Assembly (NCBI GenBank): GCA_038521345.1
Contig: JBCBKU010000002.1
Span: 124,001 to 188,000 of the forward strand
DNA from: JBCBKU01 sp038521345
Lineage (GTDB): Bacteria > Pseudomonadota > Alphaproteobacteria > Rhodobacterales > Rhodobacteraceae
Reading direction: 5' to 3'
DNA: 64,000 nucleotides
The notes under the pieces were generated by a model. That model made no database searches. It saw nothing but the letters and a program-made list of their open reading frames with translations, and was not told the DNA's origin. The translations under genes and the position numbers were made by a program. Of this stretch, positions 35,655 to 43,862 are shown in pieces; the first letter of the stretch is position 1, and every line of letters begins with the position of its first letter.

Positions 35655-36289
35655 CAGGCAGCTTTCAGTTCGCGCTGAGCGCCGATCATTGCGTTCCTTG
35701 AGACCAGCGCGGCAAGCCGCTCAGTGTCCCATCCGTCGGTGCCTTCGGGTCGCTGGGGCACGACGAGGTACCTGAGCTCGGCCGTTGAGTCCCAGACTCT
35801 GACAGTGATGTCCGGCGAGAGAGCCACACCGAATTCCGACAGAACTGACCGCGGTTCTCGTACGGCGCGGGCGCGATATGCGGCGGACCGATACCAAGCG
35901 GGCGACATCCCGAGAAGCGCGAATGGATAGCAGGAGCACAAGGTGCAAACGACGAGATTGTGCGTGTCGGCCGTGTTCCAAACGGCCTTCAGGTGTTCGG
36001 TCGCATGGCCTTCAAAGCCAAATTCCTTGATGGCCTGGCCTGCATCCTTGGTGAGGCGGTCGGCAAACTCGGGATCCGTCCACGCGCGGGCTACCACGGT
36101 GGCGCCGCGCTTGGGGCCAATCCGTTCGGCATACATTTCAACCCAATTGTCGAGAGTCTCTTGCGCGACGAGACCCTTTTCAACAGCGAGGCTTTCGAAT
36201 GCCTTCACACGCAACGCCGGGTCAGACGGCAGATGTGTGTGCAGATGCCGATGGATGTCCCCGATTTTCTTGGCAACGTAGCTGGCCAT
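35654..36289 (-). CDS. nthA: nitrile hydratase, alpha subunit, cobalt type
   Basis: 211 residues. The metal claw is VCTLCSCYP with Cys115, Cys118 and Cys120; Thr in CTLCSC indicates non-corrin cobalt rather than iron (CSLCSC). The second and third cysteines are normally oxidised. It binds the nitrile with nthB. No amidase gene is adjacent to convert the amide to acid. First structural gene after a LuxR-type regulator 49 bases upstream. Confidence 0.96.
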   Translation of the reverse strand: MASYVAKKIGDIHRHLHTHLPSDPALRVKAFESLAVEKGLVAQETLDNWVEMYAERIGPKRGATVVARAWTDPEFADRLTKDAGQAIKEFGFEGHATEHLKAVWNTADTHNLVVCTLCSCYPFALLGMSPAWYRSAAYRARAVREPRSVLSEFGVALSPDITVRVWDSTAELRYLVVPQRPEGTDGWDTERLAALVSRNAMIGAQRELKAA

Positions 36290-36338
36290 TTTCGCCCCTT
36301 TGCGACCGCTCTCAGGCTTGCAGAGGTGACTGGGGCGG

Positions 36339-36935
36339 TCAAGCGTCCGGGAGTGTTCGCTGGTCCGGGTCGGCCACTCCGGCGAGAAGTTCCTCGACCA
36401 GGAAAGAGATCAGTTGCTGTCGGTTCGCAAAACCGGATTTGCGGTAGATAGCGTTCATCTGGCTTTTGATCGTCGACGCAGAAGTCCCCCGCAAGTTGGC
36501 AACCTCGGCGTTTGAAAAACCCTTCATGGCGTAGATAGCTACTGATTGTTCGGAGGGTGAAAGATCCCATGTTCGGAAGTACGCCTTGAGGTGATCTTCG
36601 AAATTGCCGGCGACGACGTCGATCTGGCGGCTCATATCTGCAACGCGCTCGAGCGAATGCCGAAGAAAGAAAATCGAAGTGAAGACACCGACTGCGAGTG
36701 CGAGGCCGGCAAGCATCTGGATGAAGTTTCTGATCTCGGGGGCAACCCGGATCGCAGAAGCACCCTGTGTCGCGATCCAAAGCTCTCCAATGAAGAACAA
36801 AGCACCAGTGAACTGCAGCGCGAGTGCCAGATAGAGCGGCCACAGGCCACGGCGCGTCGGCGCTTTGGGCGCAGCATTTTCGCGCGCACGCGGCCGCTGG
36901 CGGTTTGTGTCACTCTGCAATGCCGTATCGGCCAT
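36339..36935 (-). CDS. membrane-anchored LuxR-type transcriptional regulator
   Basis: 198 residues. Two hydrophobic segments, near 31-53 (LWPLYLALALQFTGALFFIG) and near 68-92 (FIQMLAGLALAVGVFTSIFFL), precede a LuxR helix-turn-helix near 125-175 (LSPSEQSVAIYAMKGFSNAEVA, then STIKSQMNAIYRKSGFANRQQL). The N-terminus before the first helix is basic. A membrane-tethered DNA-binding protein is implied. It is codirectional with nthA, 49 bases downstream. Confidence 0.85.
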   Translation of the reverse strand: MADTALQSDTNRQRPRARENAAPKAPTRRGLWPLYLALALQFTGALFFIGELWIATQGASAIRVAPEIRNFIQMLAGLALAVGVFTSIFFLRHSLERVADMSRQIDVVAGNFEDHLKAYFRTWDLSPSEQSVAIYAMKGFSNAEVANLRGTSASTIKSQMNAIYRKSGFANRQQLISFLVEELLAGVADPDQRTLPDA

Positions 36936-37855
36936 GATCGCGTGCCCTTCATCGAATCGCGGCCAGAAACAACACTGAGGTGTGCTGAGCGCGTATGGCC
37001 TGGAGTATTCGAGGTGAAAGACGGCCTCTCTGTGGCAAAGACGGCGCGTATTGGTGGCAAATCAGCCACTCGTACTTTGGTTGTAAACCGACTCTGTCAC
37101 ACCTGAGGATGAAGGAAACGCGTCATGACGTCCGCGGGGTGTCCGCATCGTCCTTTGGGTTGAGACCGACACCTTCGTCCCAGGGACGAATGGTGGTTGC
37201 CAGTTGGTTAAGGCTAGATCGGTCACGTCAGCGCGTCGCATGAGGCGGCGCGGACGAGACCGTAACCGTTTTAGGTGAATGTGATGGTAAAGGTGCTGAA
37301 AACCGGGATTGAATGGCTGATCTCTCCAAGCCAGCAATCCAGCACGGGCCGCGTCGTTGTCACAAATGCCAAACGCCAAGCACTCCGGGCGGATTTTGAA
37401 CGGGTTTTCGGCCATGACCTGAAGCGTGCGGCCACTCGGCCCGCGCAGCCTCGGCAGTCTGCGGAGGTTCGGTGAATGACGCGTCTCGTCGATTGGAAAT
37501 GCTGCGACCAGCGTATAGCCCGTTTTGTCGTCCGGGCCGTATGCACAAAGGTCGCGCGCCGCGCTGATGCGATGTCAGACCTTTACTGGGCGGCCTGGCG
37601 GGTTCTCTCCCCCGTCAGGGCCGCGCCGCAGATGGAATGCGTTCCCTTGCGCGTTCCGGTGCGGGCTTGCCCCCCGTCTCTCCCGGTGGGTGAAAGGGAG
37701 ACATCGTTTCGGGCGCGTTGATGGTTCCCTGTCTGGCGGCCTTAACCAGCCAGACAGGGGCGCATTAACTCGAGCAAAAAGCCATGCCATGGTCACCTTG
37801 CTTTGACCCGACGATCCCTCTGGGCTAAGCCGCGACAAGGGCCGGTAGCCGGGGG
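36936..37855. other. long intergenic region
   Basis: About 920 bases without a convincing gene. One short plus-strand frame with an ATG near 37284 behind AGGTGA could encode a roughly 60-residue basic peptide, but has no motif. A perfect inverted repeat lies at 37727-37759. Promoters for the aldo/keto reductase and the LuxR gene must lie here. Confidence 0.4.
37727..37759. repeat. 11-bp perfect inverted repeat
   Basis: CCCTGTCTGGC and GCCAGACAGGG separated by 11 bases. No T-run, so a terminator is not supported; could be an operator or an RNA stem upstream of the aldo/keto reductase (96 bases to its start). Confidence 0.5.
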
Positions 37856-38896
37856 ATGAGCATGACCCAATATCAACCATCCGAGTCGCGTTACGAGACG
37901 ATGACCTATCGTCGATGCGGACGTTCTGGTTTGGGGCTGCCCGCGGTGTCGCTGGGCCTCTGGCACAACTTCGGGGAAATCACGGCCCACGATCAGAAGC
38001 GCGACATGTGCCGAACCGCGTTCGATCTGGGGATCACGCATTTTGATCTGGCGAACAATTACGGACCTCCGCCTGGCTCTGCCGAAGACGCTTTCGGAGA
38101 AATCCTGAAGACCGATTTCCGTGGGTATCGCGACGAGCTGATCATTTCGTCGAAGGCCGGGTATCGCATGTGGCCTGGCCCATATGGGGAGTGGGGCAGC
38201 CGAAAGTACCTCGTTGCATCCTGCGATGCGTCACTGAAGCGGATGGGCCTCGACTATGTCGACGTCTTTTATTCGCACCGGTTTGATCCGGAAACGCCGC
38301 TTGAAGAAACGATGGGCGCCCTCGACTACATCGTGCGTTCCGGACGGGCGCTTTATGCTGGGGTCTCATCCTACAATAGCGCGCGAACGGCGGAAGCAGC
38401 GGCCATCCTGCGAGAGCTTGGGACGCCCTGCCTTATCCATCAGCCATCGTACAATATTCTCAACCGCTGGATAGAACGCGACGGACTGTTGGAGACTGTG
38501 GAACAGCAAGGCATGGGCACGATCGTTTTCACGCCTCTGGCCCAGGGGCTCTTGACCGGCAAGTATCTGGGAGGTGTGCCAAGTGACAGCAGGGTGACGC
38601 GTGGCGGCGCACTGAGTGGGGATCTTGTCACACCAGAGATGGTCGACCGGTTGGCGGCTCTCAATGACATTGCTGCGGCCCGTGGGCAGACCCTTGCACA
38701 GATGGCGATCGCGTGGACCCTGCGAGATCAGCGTGTGACCAGCGCCTTGATTGGCGCATCACGGGCCAGCCAGATCGTCGACTGCGTTGGAGCGCTGGAA
38801 CATCTCGACTTCACCGCCGAAGAGCTGGCGCGGATCGACGAGGTGGGAACCGTGGACGAGACCAACCTTTGGTCGCGTTCGTCCGAGAATGTCTGA
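37856..38896 (+). CDS. aldo/keto reductase (YghZ-like, L-glyceraldehyde 3-phosphate reductase type)
   Basis: 346 residues. DLANNYGPPPGSAE near residue 62 has the catalytic Asp and Tyr, SSKAGYRMWPGPYG the Lys, and YSHRFDP the His. MTYRRCGRSGLGLPAVSLGLWHNFG is the usual start of the YghZ/IolS subgroup. Reduces an aldehyde using NADPH. GGGGG precedes the ATG. Confidence 0.9.
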   Translation: MSMTQYQPSESRYETMTYRRCGRSGLGLPAVSLGLWHNFGEITAHDQKRDMCRTAFDLGITHFDLANNYGPPPGSAEDAFGEILKTDFRGYRDELIISSKAGYRMWPGPYGEWGSRKYLVASCDASLKRMGLDYVDVFYSHRFDPETPLEETMGALDYIVRSGRALYAGVSSYNSARTAEAAAILRELGTPCLIHQPSYNILNRWIERDGLLETVEQQGMGTIVFTPLAQGLLTGKYLGGVPSDSRVTRGGALSGDLVTPEMVDRLAALNDIAAARGQTLAQMAIAWTLRDQRVTSALIGASRASQIVDCVGALEHLDFTAEELARIDEVGTVDETNLWSRSSENV

Positions 38897-38914
38897 TCGA
38901 CACGGATCGTCTAC

Positions 38915-39520
38915 TTGGAACGGTACCTTATCCCTTCTGCCCGGCGCGGTATGTGCATCGGTCTGCTCGGTGGCTCCTTCGATCCCCCCCACGAAGGGCA
39001 CGTGCACATTACGCGGGAAGCGCTGAAGCGTTTTGGACTTGATCAGGTCTGGTGGCTTCTGTCGCCCGGTAACCCGTTGAAAAGCGATGGTCCTGCGCCA
39101 ATGGAACGGCGCATGGCCGCGTCGCTTGCGATCATGGAGCACCCGGATGTTGTGGTGAGCGACATCGAGTCCCGGACCGGAACCCGTTATACCGCCGAAA
39201 CCTTGGCTTACCTGCGCGTGCTTTATCCTGGGGTGCGCTTTGTCTGGCTGATGGGGGCTGACAATCTCGCGACGTTCCACAGGTGGGACAATTGGCGATG
39301 GATTATGGAGCATATCCCGATCGGCGTGCTTGCCCGGCCCGGACAACGGATTTCCGCGCGCACCTCCGTGGCCGCTGAACGCTACGCGCGGCACCGTCTC
39401 CGCGGTCGTGAAGCACAGCGGTTGTGCGTGCAGCAAGCACCCGCCTGGTGTCTCTTGAACGTACCTATGGTGAACGTTTCCTCCACGGAGATCCGGGCGC
39501 GAGGAGAGTGGGTGCGCTGA
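38915..39520 (+). CDS. nadD: nicotinate-nucleotide adenylyltransferase
   Basis: 201 residues. IGLLGGSFDPPHEGHVHI is the (T/H)xGH nucleotidyl-transferase signature, and NVSSTEIRAR at the end the ISSTxIR motif. It makes deamido-NAD, the substrate of nadE elsewhere in this window. A TTG start at 38915 gives the short extension before IGLLGGS that relatives usually have; ATG 38951 is the alternative. Nineteen bases from the aldo/keto reductase. Confidence 0.93.
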   Translation: MERYLIPSARRGMCIGLLGGSFDPPHEGHVHITREALKRFGLDQVWWLLSPGNPLKSDGPAPMERRMAASLAIMEHPDVVVSDIESRTGTRYTAETLAYLRVLYPGVRFVWLMGADNLATFHRWDNWRWIMEHIPIGVLARPGQRISARTSVAAERYARHRLRGREAQRLCVQQAPAWCLLNVPMVNVSSTEIRARGEWVR

Positions 39521-39614
39521 AGTCGCGCAGTTGTTACGCTTCGTCACACAATCGCACTCCAATCGCCCCAATTACGTCCTTGATTGGCAACACGGCGCGG
39601 GGATACTCGCGCTC

Positions 39615-41087
39615 ATGAAACGGCTCGTGAACCGCCGCATGATCCTGGCAGCCCTCGCATCCGGAGCGGGTGGGGCGGCTTTTGCCGGTGCGCCGTTGCA
39701 ATCATTGCGTCCGGCGCCACGAAAAAGGATACCTCCCCGTCGCCTGCCCGACATTGAACGGATGATTTCCGATGCAGGTCTGGGCGGACATGTGGCATTC
39801 GCCGTGGCCGATGCAGGAACGGGCGAGATCCTCGCGTCGCGGTCTCCGCTCCGCCGCATGGCGCCGGCGAGTGTCACTAAGGCTCTGACCGCGCACTATG
39901 CACTTTCACATCTGGGTGAGTCCCATCGGTTCAGGACCGAGTTGATCGCCACGGGTCCTGTTCGGGATGGTCAGCTTGATGGCGATCTCGTGCTGCTTGG
40001 AAGCGGGGATCCGACCCTCGATACTGATGAGTTGGGCCAGTTGGCCGAGGGGTTGAAAGAGGCCGGCATTTTTCATGTGAACGGCGTGTTGAGAGTCTTC
40101 GCAGGTGCGTTGCCGCGATTGCCATGGATCGATGGGGAGCAGCCGGATCATGTCGGGTACAACCCGGCCATCGGGGGCCTGAACCTGAATTTCAACCGGG
40201 TGCATTTCGAGTGGAAACGCGCTGGGCAATCCTACGACGTAACGATGCAAGCGCGGGCGCGAGAGTATCGTCCGGCTGTCGGCGTGGCGCGCATGCGGAT
40301 CGATGAGGACAGGCGATCACCCGTTTACACATATGCCGAGGCGGGCGGGGTGGACACATGGAGTGTCGCCAAGTCTGCACTTGGATCAGAGGGTGCGCGC
40401 TGGTTACCGGTTCGGAGGCCCGCCGCCTATTGCAGCGATGTATTCCGCACGTTGGCCAGATCGCACGGTATCGTTTTGAAAGCGGGTCCAGAGCTCGACT
40501 CGCCGGTCGACGGATCCGTTCTGGCAAGCCATTCTAGCGCGCCTTTGCCCGACATGCTTCGCGGTATGCTGCGCTATTCCACGAACCTCACGGCTGAGGC
40601 TGTAGGATTAACGGCTTCGGCCAAAGGCCGAACGCCTCCGGATTCTCTGGCGGCGTCGGCGGAGCAAATGAACGCGTGGTTGCGAGATGCGGCGGGCGTT
40701 CGCGGTGCCGGCTTTGTCGACCATTCCGGACTTGGTTACGAATCCCGGATCTCGCCGGTGGGTATGGTTCAAGCGCTCTTTCACACGGGCAAAGCCGGTG
40801 CCGTCCGGCCACTCCTGCGCGAATTCAAGACCGACGACGCCGCCCCCGAGGGTGCGCGCGTTCATGCAAAGACCGGCACGCTGAATTTCGCGAGTGCACT
40901 CGGCGGCTATCTTGTCGCGCCGGGGGGCCGTGAGCTTGTATTCGCCATCTTGACCGGGGACGCGGACCGGCGCGATGCGATTCCGTTGGAACAGCGCGAG
41001 CGTCCACCGGGAGCCCGCAGTTGGGCCAGAAGATCCCGGGCACTTCAGAAACGGCTTATAGGCCGTTGGGCAGACGAGTTCGCGTAG
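39615..41087 (+). CDS. dacB: D-alanyl-D-alanine carboxypeptidase/endopeptidase (PBP4/DacB, S13)
   Basis: 490 residues with a twin-arginine-like N-terminus (NRRMILAALASGAGGAAFA). SxxK is PASVTKALT near residue 88, SxN is RYSTNLTAEA near 322, and KTG is HAKTGTLN near 419. It trims or cleaves peptidoglycan peptides in the periplasm. The start 39615 is chosen for the signal; a longer frame from 39531 has no ribosome site. Confidence 0.93.
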   Translation: MKRLVNRRMILAALASGAGGAAFAGAPLQSLRPAPRKRIPPRRLPDIERMISDAGLGGHVAFAVADAGTGEILASRSPLRRMAPASVTKALTAHYALSHLGESHRFRTELIATGPVRDGQLDGDLVLLGSGDPTLDTDELGQLAEGLKEAGIFHVNGVLRVFAGALPRLPWIDGEQPDHVGYNPAIGGLNLNFNRVHFEWKRAGQSYDVTMQARAREYRPAVGVARMRIDEDRRSPVYTYAEAGGVDTWSVAKSALGSEGARWLPVRRPAAYCSDVFRTLARSHGIVLKAGPELDSPVDGSVLASHSSAPLPDMLRGMLRYSTNLTAEAVGLTASAKGRTPPDSLAASAEQMNAWLRDAAGVRGAGFVDHSGLGYESRISPVGMVQALFHTGKAGAVRPLLREFKTDDAAPEGARVHAKTGTLNFASALGGYLVAPGGRELVFAILTGDADRRDAIPLEQRERPPGARSWARRSRALQKRLIGRWADEFA

Positions 41088-41096
41088 CGAAAAATC

Positions 41097-41519
41097 CTAG
41101 GCGGTCAGATGGCGGGCCCGAGCGCCACGTTCGATCGCCGCTGCATGCAGTCGATCAATTTCAAGTTCGTAGCGCATCTCTTCGAGCAGGCGCAGTTCGG
41201 CCTCGCGGAGCGTTCCGTCCGCAGCAGCAACATCACAGGCGAGCGCATACGCGGTTTCGTACAGGCGTTCGGGCAAACCTTCGCGGACCAGACCGAATAG
41301 CGCGTCAAGCCCGTCTTCCTCTGCAAAAAGATCAAAGACCGTTTCTGAAACGCGCTTGATCCTGTCGAGGTCATAACTTGCAAAGACTGGAAGGTGGTTC
41401 ACGATGCGTTCAATCGTGACCAGTTCAGACGTTCGAATGGTCTCGTCAGAAGCCGAGACCGCGATCATCACGGCGACGAGACTGTCCTGAGCAGTCATGG
41501 GTGTGGGGTCGTTGGGCAC
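41097..41519 (-). CDS. TerB-family protein
   Basis: 140 residues, helical, with repeated acidic patches: AVSASDETIRTSELVTIERIV and CDVAAADGTLREAELRLLEEM, the two metal-binding-like loops of the TerB/tellurite-resistance fold. Starts at GTG behind GAGG. Convergent with dacB, nine bases between stops. Confidence 0.8.
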   Translation of the reverse strand: MPNDPTPMTAQDSLVAVMIAVSASDETIRTSELVTIERIVNHLPVFASYDLDRIKRVSETVFDLFAEEDGLDALFGLVREGLPERLYETAYALACDVAAADGTLREAELRLLEEMRYELEIDRLHAAAIERGARARHLTA

Positions 41520-41631
41520 TTGGGATCCTCGGGCCGGGTGGTTGCGCGGACATTATTGACGGGCGATCCGGGCGGCAATAGGTAGCGGGGCCTCTCAGAC
41601 TACATCAGCCGACCCGAAGGACCCGGAACCC

Positions 41632-43215
41632 ATGACCGATCTCCGCGATGCAGCGATGACTTCAAAGGCTTGGCCGTTTGAAGAGGCGCGCCGGGTACTG
41701 AAGCGGGTCGGGACCTCGCGCCCCCCAAAAGGCTTCGTTCTTTTTCAGACGGGATACGGACCGTCCGGGCTTCCGCATATCGGAACTTTCGGAGAAGTGG
41801 CGCGCACTACGATGGTCAAGCGGGCCTTTGAGGTGATCTCGGACATCCCGACCAAGTTGATCTGTTTTTCTGATGACATGGACGGATTGCGGAAGGTGCC
41901 GGGAAACCTGCCCAATCAAGAGGCAATGGCTGAGGACCTGAACTTGCCCCTCACAAAGGTCCGCGATCCTTTCGGCACGCATGAGAGCTTTGGCGCGCAC
42001 AACAACGCGCGACTTGCCGCGTTCCTCGATTCCTATGGCTTTCAGTATGAGTTCGCGTCCTCGACAGAATACTATGCATCAGGCCGGTTCGACGGGATGC
42101 TACTGCGCGCGTTGGAGCGCTTCGACAAAATCATGGAGATTATGCTGCCGACACTTGGGCCGGAACGGCAGGCGACGTATTCGCCTTTCCTTCCGGTAAG
42201 CCCGAAGACGGGTCATGTGCTTCAGGTCCCGACACTAGAGCGGAATGTTTCATCGGGCACGATCGTCTACGAAGAACCGGACGGTGAGCGTGTCGAGGTA
42301 CCGGTGACGGGCGGGCACGTGAAGATGCAGTGGAAGCCCGATTGGGCAATGCGTTGGGCCGCACTTGGCGTGGACTACGAGATGTCCGGAAAGGACCTGA
42401 TCGAAAGCGTCACGCAATCGTCGAAGATCTGCCGGGCCCTAGGAGTGGAGCCGCCTGTTTCGCTGTCCTACGAGCATTTCTATGATGCGGACGGCGCAAA
42501 GATTTCAAAGTCCAAGGGCAATGGGCTTTCGATGGAGGAATGGCTCGCCTATGCAAGCCAGGAAAGCCTGCAATACTTCATGTTCCAGAAGCCCAAGACC
42601 GGCAAGCGGCTTTATTTCGACGTGATCCCAAAAGCTGTGGATGAATACCACCAACAGCTTCGGGCCTATGGCGATCAGGACGTGGCAAAGCGGCTTGCGA
42701 ACCCGGTTTTTCATATCCATGGGCACAATGTGCCCGGTTCGAACCTCGTGGTGCCGTTTGCCATGCTCTTGAACCTCGCCAGCGTGTCGGCGGCCGAGGA
42801 CAAGGAGACGCTTTGGGGGTTCATTGCACGCTATGCACCAGAGGCGTCGCCCGATACGCATCCGGATCTGAACGAAGCGGCAGGTTTTGCCGTGCGGTAT
42901 TACAACGATGTGGTCAAACCGCAGCGCGTATTCCGTTCGCCGGACGCGCGGGAGCGGGCAGCGATGGAAGACCTCGTCGCGCGGCTTAAGGACTGGTCCG
43001 GCGGGCTTGACGCCGAGGAGTTGCAATCAATGGTGTTTGCGGTCGGCAAGGACCATGGGTTCGAGCCGTTGCGTGACTGGTTCAAAGCGCTCTACGAGGT
43101 TCTGCTCGGCGCAAGCCAAGGGCCGCGCTTCGGCGGGTTAATTGCGCTTTACGGTGTCGAGGAGACGGTGACCCTGATTGAGGACAGGCTGGCCGGGACG
43201 CTGGCCGAGCAATAG
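41632..43215 (+). CDS. lysK: lysyl-tRNA synthetase, class I
   Basis: 527 residues. PSGLPHIGTFGE near residue 45 (HIGH) and AKISKSKGNG near 290 (KMSKS) show a class I fold, unlike the class II LysS of most bacteria. Class I LysRS is common in alphaproteobacteria and archaea. Charges tRNA-Lys. Confidence 0.97.
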   Translation: MTDLRDAAMTSKAWPFEEARRVLKRVGTSRPPKGFVLFQTGYGPSGLPHIGTFGEVARTTMVKRAFEVISDIPTKLICFSDDMDGLRKVPGNLPNQEAMAEDLNLPLTKVRDPFGTHESFGAHNNARLAAFLDSYGFQYEFASSTEYYASGRFDGMLLRALERFDKIMEIMLPTLGPERQATYSPFLPVSPKTGHVLQVPTLERNVSSGTIVYEEPDGERVEVPVTGGHVKMQWKPDWAMRWAALGVDYEMSGKDLIESVTQSSKICRALGVEPPVSLSYEHFYDADGAKISKSKGNGLSMEEWLAYASQESLQYFMFQKPKTGKRLYFDVIPKAVDEYHQQLRAYGDQDVAKRLANPVFHIHGHNVPGSNLVVPFAMLLNLASVSAAEDKETLWGFIARYAPEASPDTHPDLNEAAGFAVRYYNDVVKPQRVFRSPDARERAAMEDLVARLKDWSGGLDAEELQSMVFAVGKDHGFEPLRDWFKALYEVLLGASQGPRFGGLIALYGVEETVTLIEDRLAGTLAEQ

Positions 43216-43303
43216 GCACGCCGACCGCGGGCGCTTTGTGACGAGAATTGACCGGAGCGCCCGTAGTTCTAGCCTTTAGGTTTGGACATCTTGGAGGCGG
43301 GTC

Positions 43304-43711
43304 ATGCGGAAATTCCTAATCGCGTCGGTTGCGGCGGTGTGCATTGCGGGTTCGGTTTCGGCCGATGGTCACGGTCCGGCCATTGCTGGCGTGATCCAGA
43401 GCCAGATCGATGCGTTTCTCGCGGATGACTTCGCAACTGCATTCACCTTTGCGTCGCCTGGCATTCGCATGATGTTTGGATCTTCTGAGCGCTTCGGGTC
43501 GATGGTTCGTGACGGTTACCCAATGGTGTGGCGACCTGCCGAGGTGACATATCTCGACCTTGAGACCGAAGGGGGCAGACCGGTGCAGAAAGTACTGATT
43601 ACCGATCAGTCCGGCGTTCCACATGTGCTCAAGTACTACATGATCGAGACCGAGAACGGGTGGCAAATCAATGGTGTCACCGTTCTTGAGGCGGGCGCTC
43701 TTGGTGCCTGA
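43304..43711 (+). CDS. DUF4864-family exported protein
   Basis: 135 residues. Signal peptide MRKFLIASVAAVCIAGSVSADG, then a small domain with AFTFASPGIRMMFG, GYPMVWRPAEVTYLDLE and NGWQINGV, typical of DUF4864. Function unknown. The upstream TTGGAGGCGGGTC is a strong ribosome site. Confidence 0.85.
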   Translation: MRKFLIASVAAVCIAGSVSADGHGPAIAGVIQSQIDAFLADDFATAFTFASPGIRMMFGSSERFGSMVRDGYPMVWRPAEVTYLDLETEGGRPVQKVLITDQSGVPHVLKYYMIETENGWQINGVTVLEAGALGA

Positions 43712-43862
43712 GCTCGCAGGGTTAACAGGCATTTAAGCGCCGGCCGCTAGCCATTTCCCACAACGGCAGGCCCAGCGCCTGCCCAGTTTTCCGATGATCG
43801 AACGGTTTGTCAGAGGGCGCAAGCCCGCCCGTTCGTCTGTCCGATGGGAAAGGGATTTGGTC

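Noticed and set aside
37284..37475. Small plus-strand ORF in the 900-base gap
   Set aside because: Ribosome site is present but no motif; too little to call a gene.
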